Shown here one piece after another: positions 17,389 to 26,640 of a stretch of DNA of 64,000 nucleotides. Below the pieces are notes generated by a model, which had not been told where the DNA came from, did no database searches, and saw only the letters and a list, made by a program, of their open reading frames with translations. A program made the translations under genes and the position numbers. Origin of the DNA: Starkeya sp. ORNL1 (lineage in GTDB: Bacteria; Pseudomonadota; Alphaproteobacteria; Rhizobiales; Xanthobacteraceae). Position 1 is the first letter of the stretch. The number at the start of each line of letters is the position of its first letter. The stretch is taken from NCBI RefSeq assembly GCF_012971745.1, contig NZ_CP048834.1:1302001-1366000 (forward strand), written 5' to 3'.

Positions 17389-18648
17389 ATGGAACGGTTG
17401 CTTGCTCGCGCCTTGTCGAAGGTGGTTCGCACCGGCGACCTGATCGTCACCCTCGCCTCGGGCGAGGCCCGCCGCTTCGGCGACGGTTCCGGCCCACCGC
17501 TCGCCATACGCTTCAATTCGGAAAAGTGGCAACGCGCAATCGCGCTCGATCCGGAGCTGAAATTCGGCGAAGCCTTTACCGAAGGCGGCGTCGTGGTGGA
17601 GCGCGGCGACATTGCCGGCGTGCTGGCACTGTTGATGTCGCAAGTCGGGCTGAAGCCGCCGGTTGTCCCAGCCAAAGCATTGCTGGGGCTACGCTATCTG
17701 CTGCGACGCCTGGCCCAGTTCAACCCTCCGGACCGCTCCCGGCGCAATGTCGCGCATCATTACGACCTGGATGGGCGGCTCTATTCACTCTTCCTCGATG
17801 CAGACCGGCAATATAGCTGCGCCTATTTCGAGCGCCCGGGCCAGACGCTGGACGACGCCCAGCTCGCCAAGCGCCGCCACATCGCCGCCAAGCTGCTGCT
17901 CGACCGGGCCGATCTCGAACTGCTCGACATTGGCTGCGGCTGGGGCGGGCTCGGGCTCTATATGGCGGAGAATGCGGGAGCCAGGGTCACCGGCATCACG
18001 CTCTCCGAGGAGCAACTCGGCATCGCCCAGTGCCGCGCGCAGGAGCGCGGGCTGGATGGGCGCGCCGAGTTCCGCCTTCAGGACTATCGCAAGACACCGG
18101 GCACGTTCGACCGCATCGTCTCGGTCGGCATGTTCGAGCATGTCGGCGTCGGCCATTACGACACCTATTTCGCCCGTGTCGCCGAGTTGATGAAGGACGA
18201 CGGCGTCGCGCTGATCCATTCCATTGGCCGCTCGGAAGGACCGGGCATCACCAATCCCTGGATCGCCCGCTACATCTTCCCGGGCGGCTACATCCCGGCA
18301 CTGTCCGAGGTGCTGCCGGCGATCGAGAAAGCGGGGCTCTACGTCACCGACATCGAGATCCTGCGCCTGCATTATGCCGAGACGCTGAAAGCCTGGCGCG
18401 AGCGCTTCATGGCGCACCGCGAGGAGGCCGAGCGGCTCTATGACGAGCGTTTCTGCCGGCTCTGGGAGTTCTATCTCGCCGCCTCCGAGATGGCGTTCCG
18501 CCACCAGGGCATGATGGTGTTCCAGGTGCAGCTCGCCAGGCGCGAGGGCGTGGTGCCGATGACGCGGGACTATATCCCGCATGCCGAGACGCGCCTGCGC
18601 GCCGCCGAGAACCGCAACCGGCCCGGCCTGCGGCTGGCAGGGGAGTGA
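17389..18648 (+). CDS. Cyclopropane-fatty-acyl-phospholipid synthase family SAM methyltransferase
   Basis: A 419-residue protein of the Cfa/mycolic-acid cyclopropane synthase family, which adds a methylene or methyl group from SAM to unsaturated acyl chains of membrane lipids. The active-site region YSCAYFERPGQTLDDAQ (Cys144) and the SAM motif LLDIGCGWGGLGLYMAE are clear. GVTLSEEQ-like TGITLSEEQLGIAQ and the later FPGGYIPALSEVLP also fit. The N-terminal 110 residues are the lipid-binding region. It may be true Cfa or a related tuberculostearic-acid-type methyltransferase. It is separated from rplI by a terminator, so it has its own promoter. Confidence 0.9.
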   Translation: MERLLARALSKVVRTGDLIVTLASGEARRFGDGSGPPLAIRFNSEKWQRAIALDPELKFGEAFTEGGVVVERGDIAGVLALLMSQVGLKPPVVPAKALLGLRYLLRRLAQFNPPDRSRRNVAHHYDLDGRLYSLFLDADRQYSCAYFERPGQTLDDAQLAKRRHIAAKLLLDRADLELLDIGCGWGGLGLYMAENAGARVTGITLSEEQLGIAQCRAQERGLDGRAEFRLQDYRKTPGTFDRIVSVGMFEHVGVGHYDTYFARVAELMKDDGVALIHSIGRSEGPGITNPWIARYIFPGGYIPALSEVLPAIEKAGLYVTDIEILRLHYAETLKAWRERFMAHREEAERLYDERFCRLWEFYLAASEMAFRHQGMMVFQVQLARREGVVPMTRDYIPHAETRLRAAENRNRPGLRLAGE

Positions 18649-18665
18649 CCCCCTTCCCACGATCC

Positions 18666-18763
18666 GTCATCCCCGAATTGCCGCAGGCAATATCCGGGAT
18701 CGCGTGACGTTCTCTACCTTCACGCGATCCCGGCTCTCCGACTTCGCCGACGGCCGGGATGAA
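18666..18763. repeat. Palindromic intergenic repeat, family B, copy 2
   Basis: A block from GTCATCCCCG to GGCCGGGATGA with inner ATCCGGGATCGCGTGA and TTCACGCGATCCCGG arms that pair. It shares arms with the copy at 5625-5729. It lies between the cfa-type gene and dnaB. Confidence 0.65.
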
Positions 18764-18940
18764 GACATACATATGAGTCGGACACCGACTCACCCCACGT
18801 CACGGTCAAGCGCGATTTCGCTGTCCACAGCCGCTCCACAGGACAAAATAACGCCGCCCGAATCGCGTGAGACTCGACGCTCGCGGAGGGTTAGCTGTTG
18901 AGGTGGACAAGCACCGCGAACACGGAAGATCTGGAACGAA

Positions 18941-20431
18941 ATGCTCGACTCCCCCGCCCGCCCCACGGCGGCGTCCGAACCCAGCTACCGCACCGCGCCC
19001 CACAATGTGGAGGCCGAGCAGGCGCTGTTGGGCGCCATCCTCGTCAATAACGAGGCGTTCTACCGGGTGTCGGACTTCCTGGAGCCGCGGCACTACTTCG
19101 AGCCGATCCATGTGCGCATCTACGAGACCGCGGCCGCGCTGATTCGCGCCGGCAAGGTGGCCACTCCCGTCACGCTGAAGACCTTCATGCCGGCGGACTT
19201 CGACGTCGGCGGCATGAGCGCGCCGCAATATCTCGCGCGCCTCGCCGCCGAAGCCACCACCATCATCAATGCCGAGGATTATGGCCGCACCATCTACGAC
19301 CTCTCGGTGCGCCGCGACCTGATCGCGATCGGCGAGGAGATCGTCAACGAGGCCTATGAGGCGCCGATCGACGCGACGCCACAGGGCCAGATCGAGGAAG
19401 CGGAGAAGCGGCTCTACGAGCTGGCCGAGACCGGGCGCTACGATGGCGGCTTCCTGCGCTTCACCGACGCGCTGAAGGAAGCCGTCGACATGGCGAGCCG
19501 CGCCTTCCAGCGCGACGGCCACCTCTCCGGTCTCGCCACCGGGCTCGACGACCTCGACGCCATCATGGGCGGCCTGCAGTCGTCGGACCTGATCATCCTC
19601 GCCGGCCGCCCCGGCATGGGCAAGACCGCGCTCGCCACCAACATCGCCTACAATGTCGCCGCCGCGTATCGCGGCGAGACCTTGCCGGACGGCTCGGTGC
19701 GTGCGGTCGATGGCGGCATTTGCGGCTTCTTCTCGCTGGAAATGTCGGCCGAACAGCTCGCCACCCGTATCCTCGCCGAGCAGACCGAAATCCCCTCCTA
19801 CAAAATCCGCCGCGGCGATATCTCGGAATCCGATTTCGACAAGCTGGCCGCCGGCGCGCAGATGATGCAGACCGTTCCGCTCTATATCGACGACACCGGC
19901 GGCATCTCGATCGCCCAGCTGCGCGCCCGGGCGCGGCGGCTGAAGCGCCAGCGCGGGCTCGACTTCATGGTGGTGGACTATCTCCAGCTGCTCACCGGCT
20001 CCTCCAAGCGGGCCTCGGAAGGGCGCGTGCAGGAAATCACCGAGATCACCACCGGCCTCAAGGCGCTGGCCAAGGAACTCGCCGTGCCGATCATGGCGCT
20101 GTCCCAGCTCTCGCGTCAGGTCGAGAGCCGCGACGACAAGCGCCCGCAGCTTTCGGACCTGCGTGAATCCGGCTCGATCGAGCAGGACGCCGACGTCGTG
20201 ATGTTCGTGTTCCGCGAGGAATATTATCTGAAGGGCAAGGAGCCGAAGGAAGGCACCGAGGAATGGTTCAAGTGGGACACCGATCTGAAGGCGGTGCAGA
20301 ACACCGCTGAAGTCATCATCGGCAAGCAGCGCCACGGCCCGACCGGCACCGTGAGGGTGGCGTTCGAGCCGCAATTCACCCGCTTCTCCTCGCTCGCCCG
20401 CGATGACCGGCTGCCGGTGCCGCATTCATGA
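18941..20431 (+). CDS. dnaB: Replicative DNA helicase DnaB
   Basis: The hexameric 5'-3' helicase of the replication fork. The 496-residue protein has the N-terminal interaction domain (TAPHNVEAEQALLGAILVNN) and a RecA-like helicase domain with Walker A GRPGMGKTALA near residue 222. FFSLEMSAEQLATR, the Walker B region DFMVVDYLQLL, and LSQLSRQVESRDDKRPQLSDLRESGSIEQDADVV follow. No intein is present. Its TGA overlaps the alr start (ATGA). Confidence 0.97.
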   Translation: MLDSPARPTAASEPSYRTAPHNVEAEQALLGAILVNNEAFYRVSDFLEPRHYFEPIHVRIYETAAALIRAGKVATPVTLKTFMPADFDVGGMSAPQYLARLAAEATTIINAEDYGRTIYDLSVRRDLIAIGEEIVNEAYEAPIDATPQGQIEEAEKRLYELAETGRYDGGFLRFTDALKEAVDMASRAFQRDGHLSGLATGLDDLDAIMGGLQSSDLIILAGRPGMGKTALATNIAYNVAAAYRGETLPDGSVRAVDGGICGFFSLEMSAEQLATRILAEQTEIPSYKIRRGDISESDFDKLAAGAQMMQTVPLYIDDTGGISIAQLRARARRLKRQRGLDFMVVDYLQLLTGSSKRASEGRVQEITEITTGLKALAKELAVPIMALSQLSRQVESRDDKRPQLSDLRESGSIEQDADVVMFVFREEYYLKGKEPKEGTEEWFKWDTDLKAVQNTAEVIIGKQRHGPTGTVRVAFEPQFTRFSSLARDDRLPVPHS

Positions 20432-21552
20432 GCGGTATCGATCGCGCTGCCATTCCGCAGGCCGAAGCTGGCGGCATCCTCACCGTCGATCTCGGCGCCT
20501 TGGCCGCGAACTGGCGCGACCTTGCCGGCCGCGTGGCGCCGGCCGAGTGCGCCGCCGTGGTGAAGGGCGACGCCTATGGCACCGGGCTCGAGACCTCGGC
20601 GCAGGCGCTGTGGGATGCCGGCGCCCGTACCCTCTTCGTCGCCCTGCTCTCGGAAGGAAAGCGGCTGCGCGCCGTGCTGCCGGCCGCGACGATCTATGTG
20701 CTGAATGGCCTGTTCGCGGGCACCGAGGAGACCTATCGCGACTCCCGCCTGCGCCCGGTGCTCGGCAGCCTGCCCGAGATTGCGCTCTGGACCGCGTTCT
20801 GCGCCAGGATCGGCAACAGGCTTCCCGCCGCCCTGCATGTCGACACCGGGATGAACCGGCTCGGCCTCGCGCCGAGCGAAGCGGTGGGACTGGCCGAGAC
20901 CCGCGAGGAGATCGGCTTCGAACTCGCTCTGCTGATGAGCCATCTCGCCTGCGCCGACGAGCCGGGCCATCCGCTCACCGTGCGCCAGCTGGAAGACTTC
21001 CGCGCTATCGCCGCGCTTTTCCCCGGAGTGCCGGCCTCGCTCGCCAATTCCGCCGGCTGCCTGAGCGGACCCGATTTCCATTTCGACCTGGTGCGGCCGG
21101 GTATCGCGCTCTATGGCGGGCGCTCGCGCGCCGACATGGCGCCGCTGCGCCCGGTGGTGACGCTCGAATTGCGCGTCAGCCAAGTACGCGACGTCCATGC
21201 GGGCGAGACCATCGGCTATGGCGCCGCCGCTACCGCAAGCGAGCCCATGCGCATCGCCATCCTCGCTGCCGGCTATGCCGACGGCATTCCCCGCCTCGCC
21301 GGCTCCTCGGACACGCGCGGAGGCGCCGAGGCCATCATCGCCGGCCGGCGCTGCCCGCTGATCGGGCGCATCTCGATGGACCTGATGGCGCTCGACATCA
21401 CTGCCCTGCCGGAGGATGCGGTGAAGGCCGGCGACCTCGCGACGCTGCTCGGCAGGCAAATCGGCGTCGACGAGCTGGCGCGCCATGGCGAGACCATCGG
21501 CTATGAGATCCTGACCTCGCTCGGCCGGCGCTATCACCGGCGCATCGGCTGA
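20428..21552 (+). CDS. alr: Alanine racemase
   Basis: A PLP-dependent enzyme making D-alanine for peptidoglycan. The 374-residue length is normal. The PLP lysine is in AAVVKGDAYGTGLE (usual motif VVKADAYGHG). Other motifs: LHVDTGMNRLGL, MSHLACADEPGHP, VRPGIALYG, and the catalytic tyrosine region of the second domain, GETIGYGAAATA, followed by GRISMDLMALDIT. Overlaps dnaB by 4 bases and radA by 1, so the three genes form a tight operon. Confidence 0.95.
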   Translation: MSGIDRAAIPQAEAGGILTVDLGALAANWRDLAGRVAPAECAAVVKGDAYGTGLETSAQALWDAGARTLFVALLSEGKRLRAVLPAATIYVLNGLFAGTEETYRDSRLRPVLGSLPEIALWTAFCARIGNRLPAALHVDTGMNRLGLAPSEAVGLAETREEIGFELALLMSHLACADEPGHPLTVRQLEDFRAIAALFPGVPASLANSAGCLSGPDFHFDLVRPGIALYGGRSRADMAPLRPVVTLELRVSQVRDVHAGETIGYGAAATASEPMRIAILAAGYADGIPRLAGSSDTRGGAEAIIAGRRCPLIGRISMDLMALDITALPEDAVKAGDLATLLGRQIGVDELARHGETIGYEILTSLGRRYHRRIG

Positions 21553-22973
21553 TGGCGAAGCGTACCTCCAGCTTCGTCTGCCAGAATTGCGGCGCCACCT
21601 ATCTGCGCTGGCAGGGCAAATGCGATTCCTGCGGCGCCTGGAACTCCATCGCCGAGGAACAGGCGGCAACCGACGCAACCCCGATCGCCCAGCGCACCTC
21701 CCGCAAGGGCCGCGTGTTCCCGCTGGAAAGCCTCACGGGCACCAGCGAGGAGGCGCCGCGCGCCAAGGTCGGCATTGCCGAGTTCGACCGCGTCACCGGC
21801 GGCGGGCTGGTGCCGGGCTCGGTGCTGCTGATGGGCGGCGATCCCGGCATCGGCAAGTCGACGCTGCTGATGCAGGCCGCCGCCGCGCTGGCGAATGGCG
21901 GCCACCGTGTCATCTATGTCTCCGGCGAAGAAGCGGTGGCGCAGGTGCGCATGCGCGCCGACCGTCTCGGCCTCACCAGCGCGCCGGTGGAGCTCGCCGC
22001 CGAGACCAATGTCGAGGACATCGTCGCCACGCTCGCCTCCGGCAAGGCGCCGACGCTCTTGGTGGTCGATTCGATCCAGACCATGTGGACCGAGACGGCG
22101 GAATCCGCGCCCGGCACGGTGACGCAGGTGCGCTCCTCGGCGCAGATCCTGATCCGCTACGCCAAGCGCGCCGGCGCCAGCGTGGTGCTGGTCGGCCACG
22201 TCACCAAGGACGGCCAGATCGCCGGCCCGCGCGTGGTCGAGCACATGGTGGATGCCGTGCTCTCCTTCGAGGGCGACGGCGCCCACCAGTTCCGCATCCT
22301 GCGCGCGCAGAAGAACCGCTTTGGACCGACCGACGAGATCGGCGTATTCGAGATGACCGGGCTCGGCCTCGCCGAGGTGGCCAACCCGTCCGAACTCTTT
22401 CTCTCCAATCGCGACCGCGGCGCGCCGGGCACTGCGGTCTATGCCGGCATGGAGGGCACGCGCCCGGTGCTGGTGGAGATCCAGGCGCTGGTGGTGCCGA
22501 CCAGCCTCGGCACGCCGCGCCGCGCCGTGGTCGGCTGGGACAATAACCGGCTCTCCATGGTGCTCGCCGTGCTGGAGGCGCGCTGCGGCGTGAAGTTAGG
22601 GGGCCACGACGTGCACCTCAATGTCGCGGGCGGCTTCCGCATCTCGGAACCGGCGGCGGACCTGGCGGTGGCGGCGGCGCTGGTCTCCTCGCTCAGCGGC
22701 GCGGCGCTGCCGGCGGACGCGGTCTATTTCGGCGAGATCAGCCTGACTGGCGCGGTGCGCCCGGTCTCGCACGCCCCGGCGCGGCTGAAGGAGGCGGTGA
22801 AGCTCGGCTTCTCCCGCGCCGTCATCCCCTCGCCCGCCGCGCGCGAGAATGGCGGCCGCGAGGCGCCGGACACCGCCATCGCCACCTCTCGTGTCGCCTC
22901 CCTGGGCGAACTGGTGGCGGATATTGCGGCAAATGCCCCGAAACGGCCGCGTGCGGTGCCACAAGACGGATGA
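21552..22973 (+). CDS. radA: DNA repair protein RadA
   Basis: A RecA-like ATPase that promotes branch migration during recombinational repair. The 473-residue protein has a C4 zinc finger at the start (CQNCGATYLRWQGKCDSCGAW), Walker A GGDPGIGKSTLL near residue 95 and Walker B LLVVDSIQTM. It also has the RadA-specific AQKNRFGPTDEIGVFEM and a C-terminal Lon-protease-like domain (GGHDVHLNVAGGFRISEPAADLA). The final EAVKLGFSRAVIPSPAARE region is also typical. Confidence 0.97.
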   Translation: MAKRTSSFVCQNCGATYLRWQGKCDSCGAWNSIAEEQAATDATPIAQRTSRKGRVFPLESLTGTSEEAPRAKVGIAEFDRVTGGGLVPGSVLLMGGDPGIGKSTLLMQAAAALANGGHRVIYVSGEEAVAQVRMRADRLGLTSAPVELAAETNVEDIVATLASGKAPTLLVVDSIQTMWTETAESAPGTVTQVRSSAQILIRYAKRAGASVVLVGHVTKDGQIAGPRVVEHMVDAVLSFEGDGAHQFRILRAQKNRFGPTDEIGVFEMTGLGLAEVANPSELFLSNRDRGAPGTAVYAGMEGTRPVLVEIQALVVPTSLGTPRRAVVGWDNNRLSMVLAVLEARCGVKLGGHDVHLNVAGGFRISEPAADLAVAAALVSSLSGAALPADAVYFGEISLTGAVRPVSHAPARLKEAVKLGFSRAVIPSPAARENGGREAPDTAIATSRVASLGELVADIAANAPKRPRAVPQDG

Positions 22974-23084
22974 CGCGGACGCGCGGCCGCGCTATACCTC
23001 GCGCGCTCCCGGTCGGGCCGGTTCTACCGGTGCCGATTCTCCTGTTCCTCCGGCGGAACGCGCTTCGGTCACGGTGCCAAATCC

Positions 23085-23669
23085 TTGACGCTGCTCGATA
23101 TAATTCTCCTCGCCGTCATGCTGGTCTCCGGGCTGCTCGCTATGGTGCGCGGCTTCATGCGGGAGATCTTCGCCATCGCGTCCTGGGTGATCGCGGCGGT
23201 GGTAACGCTCTATGCCTATCCCCACGCGCTGCCCTACGCGAAGCAGTATATTTCGCAGGACACCCTTGCCATGGCGGTGTCGATCGGCGGCGTGTTCCTG
23301 CTGACGCTGCTGATCGTCTCGATCATCACGGTCAGGATTTCCGACGCCATTCTCGACAGCCGCATCGGCGCGCTGGACCGCACGCTCGGCTTCCTGTTCG
23401 GGCTGGCGCGCGGATTCCTCATTATGGTTGTAGCCTTCCTGTTCTTCAACTGGCTGGCCCAGAACGAACAGGGACAACCCGAGTGGATTCGCGACGCTCG
23501 CTCCAAGGTGGTCTTGCAAAGCGCCGGTGACTGGCTCATCTCCGTTTTGCCGGATGATCCTGAGAAGCTGATCCGCGAAATTCGCGGGCCGAAGGATACC
23601 GACCAGGAGGCCACCGAGCCGCCGCCGGAGCCTGTCGCTCCGCAGCAGCCCGCGCCGCCGGCACAGTAA
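23085..23669 (+). CDS. cvpA: CvpA family membrane protein
   Basis: A 194-residue inner-membrane protein with four hydrophobic segments. These start LLDIILLAVMLVSGLLAMVRGFMREIF and include WVIAAVVTLYAYPHALPY, IGGVFLLTLLIVSIITV and a segment at FLFGLARGFLIMVVAFLFF. This is the CvpA pattern, historically linked to colicin V production and envelope homeostasis. The tail (from about 165) is Glu/Pro/Ala-rich. The only sensible start is TTG 23085; no in-frame ATG or GTG lies close upstream. It is located directly before purF, as in many proteobacteria. Confidence 0.9.
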   Translation: MTLLDIILLAVMLVSGLLAMVRGFMREIFAIASWVIAAVVTLYAYPHALPYAKQYISQDTLAMAVSIGGVFLLTLLIVSIITVRISDAILDSRIGALDRTLGFLFGLARGFLIMVVAFLFFNWLAQNEQGQPEWIRDARSKVVLQSAGDWLISVLPDDPEKLIREIRGPKDTDQEATEPPPEPVAPQQPAPPAQ

Positions 23670-23771
23670 TTGCGGAGGGATCGCCGGAACGGACATCGTT
23701 TCGGCGGTTTTTCGTTGCAGTGGCAGGAACGGAGCGCGCGCGGTCCCAATCCGCGCTTGAGGAGATCCATC

Positions 23772-25265
23772 ATGGCATCTGGCGGTGACGGCGCAGGCGC
23801 GACGGTCGCGGATTTCGAGCCCTTCGACCCCAATGCCGACCGGCTGCGCGAAGAATGCGGCGTGTTCGGCATCTATGGCCATCCCGACGCTGCCGCCATC
23901 ACCGCACTCGGCCTCCACGCGCTCCAGCATCGCGGCCAGGAAGCCGCCGGCATCGTCACCTATGACGGCCGCCGCTTCCATTCGGAACGCCGGCTGGGCC
24001 TGGTCGGCGACGCCTTCTCCGACGGCGAGGCGATCAAGCGCCTGCCGGGCGAGGTCGCGGTTGGCCATGTGCGCTATTCCACCACCGGCGAAACCATACT
24101 GCGCAACGTGCAGCCGCTGTTCGCCGAACTCGACGGCGGCGGCTTCGCCATTGCCCACAATGGCAACCTCACCAATGGCCTGACGCTGCGCCGCCAGATC
24201 ATTCGCGACGGCGCCATCTGCCAGTCGACCTCCGACACCGAAGTGATGCTGCATCTGGTGGCGCGCTCCAAACGGGCGCGCTTCACTGATCGCTTCATCG
24301 ACGCGCTGCGCACGCTTGAAGGCGCCTATGCCTTTGTCGGCCTCACCAACAAGAAGCTGGTCGGCGCCCGCGACCCGCTCGGCATTCGCCCGCTGGTGCT
24401 CGGCGAGCTCGACGGCCACCCGATCCTCACCTCCGAGACCTGCGCGCTCGACATAATTGGTGCGCGCCACGTGCGGGACATCGAACCCGGCGAAGTGATC
24501 GTGTTCTCCTCCGACAAGGTGGAGACGCTGCGCCCCTTCCCCGTCGTGTCGCCGCGCCCGGACATCTTCGAATACATCTATTTCGCCCGGCCGGATTCCA
24601 TCGTCGGCGGGCGCAGCGTCTATCAGGTGCGCAAGACGCTCGGCCAGCAGCTGGCGCTGGAATCGCCTGCGCTGGCCGATGTGGTGGTGCCGGTGCCGGA
24701 TTCCGGCGTGCCCGCCGCGATCGGCTATGCCCAGGCTTCCGGCATCCCCTATGAGCTCGGCATCATCCGCAACCATTATGTCGGCCGCACCTTCATCCAG
24801 CCGACCCAGTCGGTGCGCGACCAGGGTGTGCGGATGAAGCATTCGGCCAACCGCTCGGTGGTCGAGGGCAAGAGCATCGTGCTGCTCGACGACAGCCTGG
24901 TTCGTGGGACGACATCCGTCAAAATCGTCCGCATGATGCGCGAGGCCGGTGCCCGCGAGGTGCATTTCCGCATCTCCTCGCCGCCCATCACCCATCCGGA
25001 CTTCTACGGCATCGACACCCCGGACCGCGACAAGCTGCTGGCCGCCAGCCTCGATGTGGAAGGCATGCGCCGCTATATCGGCGCCGACAGCCTCGCCTTC
25101 CTCTCCATTGACGGCGTCTACCGCGCCATGGGCTATGAGGGCCGCAATCCGGCGCAGCCGCAATTCACCGACCATTGCTTCACCGGCGAATATCCGACGC
25201 CGCTCACCGACCTCAGGGGCGAGATGGCGCCGCGCCAGCTCTCGCTGCTGGCCGAAGCCAGCTGA
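23772..25265 (+). CDS. purF: Amidophosphoribosyltransferase
   Basis: Catalyses the first committed step of purine synthesis, PRPP plus glutamine to phosphoribosylamine. The 497-residue protein starts at MASGGDGAG with GAGGAG 7-8 bases upstream. Cys29 in REECGVFGIYGH would become the N-terminal glutaminase nucleophile after removal of a propeptide. Class-II glutaminase motifs LQHRGQEAAGI and AHNGNLTN are present, as is the PRPP-binding loop IVLLDDSLVRGTTS. Located 102 bp after cvpA. Confidence 0.97.
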   Translation: MASGGDGAGATVADFEPFDPNADRLREECGVFGIYGHPDAAAITALGLHALQHRGQEAAGIVTYDGRRFHSERRLGLVGDAFSDGEAIKRLPGEVAVGHVRYSTTGETILRNVQPLFAELDGGGFAIAHNGNLTNGLTLRRQIIRDGAICQSTSDTEVMLHLVARSKRARFTDRFIDALRTLEGAYAFVGLTNKKLVGARDPLGIRPLVLGELDGHPILTSETCALDIIGARHVRDIEPGEVIVFSSDKVETLRPFPVVSPRPDIFEYIYFARPDSIVGGRSVYQVRKTLGQQLALESPALADVVVPVPDSGVPAAIGYAQASGIPYELGIIRNHYVGRTFIQPTQSVRDQGVRMKHSANRSVVEGKSIVLLDDSLVRGTTSVKIVRMMREAGAREVHFRISSPPITHPDFYGIDTPDRDKLLAASLDVEGMRRYIGADSLAFLSIDGVYRAMGYEGRNPAQPQFTDHCFTGEYPTPLTDLRGEMAPRQLSLLAEAS

Positions 25266-25323
25266 GAGGCAGACCGAACATGCCGGCACCGACCGGCGCC
25301 TGAAGAAAGCTTGGGGGGACGGC

Positions 25324-25740
25324 ATGGTCGAACTCAATCAATGGCATCGCGGCCGGTTGATCGACCATATCCAGATCGTCGTCGCCGACCTGCCCGCCTG
25401 CCGGCGCTTCTATGGCGCGGTGTTCGAAGCGCTCGGCGTGCCGCTGACCGACGGCACCGGCTATTTCTTCTGCGACGAGTTCTTCGTCAGCGCCGGCGTG
25501 CCGATGACCGGGCGCGCCCATATCGCCTTCCAGGCCCGCGACGAGGATGCCGTGCAGCGCTTCCATCAGGCCGCGATCGCCAATGGCGGGCGCGACAATG
25601 GCGGACCGGGCTTGCGCGAGTACCATCCCGGATATTATGCCGCCTTCGTCCTCGATCCCGAGGGCAATAATATCGAGGCGGTTTATCATGGTCCGGCAAC
25701 GCGCTCCGCGCCTTCGGTGGTCATCACCGACGACGCCTGA
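25324..25740 (+). CDS. VOC superfamily (glyoxalase-like) protein
   Basis: A 138-residue single VOC fold. It reads DHIQIVVADLPACRRFYGAVFEALGV, ends with YYAAFVLDPEGNNIEAVYHGP, and has the metal-ligand positions His (DHIQIVV) and Glu (NIEAVY). Proteins of this type act as metal-dependent lyases, dioxygenases or resistance proteins; this one cannot be assigned. It lies between purF and an SDR on the same strand with short gaps and probably shares a transcript with the SDR. Confidence 0.85.
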   Translation: MVELNQWHRGRLIDHIQIVVADLPACRRFYGAVFEALGVPLTDGTGYFFCDEFFVSAGVPMTGRAHIAFQARDEDAVQRFHQAAIANGGRDNGGPGLREYHPGYYAAFVLDPEGNNIEAVYHGPATRSAPSVVITDDA

Positions 25741-25764
25741 CCGCATATTTCAGGAATCCCCGAC

Positions 25765-26511
25765 ATGACAGACGGACCGCTCGCCGGCCGCTATGCCCTC
25801 GTGACCGGCGCGACGCGCGGCATCGGGCGGGCGACCGCCCTCGCCCTTGCCCAGGCCGGCGCGCACGTCATCGCCATCGGCCGCACGTCGGGCGCGCTGG
25901 AGGAACTGGACGACGAGATCCGGCATGCCGGCTCGACGGCGACGCTGGTGCCGCTCGACCTGAAGGATGGCGACGGCATCGACCGTCTCGGCGGCGCGCT
26001 CTATGAGCGGTTCGGCCGGCTCGACGTGTTCGTCGGCAATGCCGGCGTGCTCGGCCCGATGACGCCGCTGGCGCAGATCGACCCGAAGGAATGGGCGGAC
26101 ACGCTCACCGTGAACCTCACCGCGAACTGGCGCTTCATCCGCTCGCTCGATCCGCTGCTGCGGCTCTCGACCGCCGGGCGCGCGGTGCTCATCTCGTCCA
26201 GCGCCGCGCACAAGGCGCGAGCCTATTGGGGCCCCTACGCCGTCACCAAGGTCGCGGTGGAAATGCTGGCGCGCACCTGGGCGGCGGAAACCGAGAATCT
26301 GTCGAACCTGAAGGTGAACCTGTTCAATCCCGGCCCGACCCGCACCCGCATGCGCGCCAAGGCCTATCCGGGAGAAGATCCCGAGGTGCTCCCGCCCCCC
26401 GAAGAAACCGCTCAGGCCATCCTCGCACTCTGCCTGCCGAGCTTCGAAGAGACCGGCAGGCTCTACAATTTCCCGGCGCGGAAGTTCCTGGAGTTCAAGC
26501 TTCCGGAGTGA
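25765..26511 (+). CDS. SDR family NAD(P)-dependent oxidoreductase
   Basis: A 248-residue classical short-chain dehydrogenase. It has the cofactor loop VTGATRGIGRATALALA, the GNAGVLGPMTPL segment (the usual NNAG replaced by GNAG), catalytic serine in VLISSSAAHKA, and the Tyr-x3-Lys motif in GPYAVTKVAVEMLA. The preference for placement after purF is also seen in related genomes. The substrate is unknown. Its 3' end faces der across a family-A repeat. Confidence 0.9.
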   Translation: MTDGPLAGRYALVTGATRGIGRATALALAQAGAHVIAIGRTSGALEELDDEIRHAGSTATLVPLDLKDGDGIDRLGGALYERFGRLDVFVGNAGVLGPMTPLAQIDPKEWADTLTVNLTANWRFIRSLDPLLRLSTAGRAVLISSSAAHKARAYWGPYAVTKVAVEMLARTWAAETENLSNLKVNLFNPGPTRTRMRAKAYPGEDPEVLPPPEETAQAILALCLPSFEETGRLYNFPARKFLEFKLPE

Positions 26512-26527
26512 TGTCGCTCGGTGCGGG

Positions 26528-26624
26528 CATCCTTCGAGGCTCGCTGCGCTCGCACCTCAGGATGACGTGGTTATAGGCGCAACGTCATCCTGAGGTGCCC
26601 GGCAAAGCCGGGCCTCGAAGGATG
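26528..26624. repeat. Palindromic intergenic repeat, family A, copy 2
   Basis: A block from CATCCTTCGAGG to CCTCGAAGGATG with central CACCTCAGGATGACGT and ACGTCATCCTGAGGTG. It lies between the convergent SDR and der genes and could end transcripts from both sides. Confidence 0.85.
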
Positions 26625-26640
26625 CTGAAGCAGCGCGCCC

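Noticed and set aside
18806..20425. A 539-codon minus-strand frame opposite dnaB
   Set aside because: Antisense shadow; dnaB carries all helicase motifs.
22992..25337. A 781-codon open frame on the minus strand opposite cvpA and purF
   Set aside because: It is an antisense shadow in high-GC DNA; the translation is rich in Arg, Gly, His and Asp with no domain, and the plus strand encodes clear CvpA and PurF.
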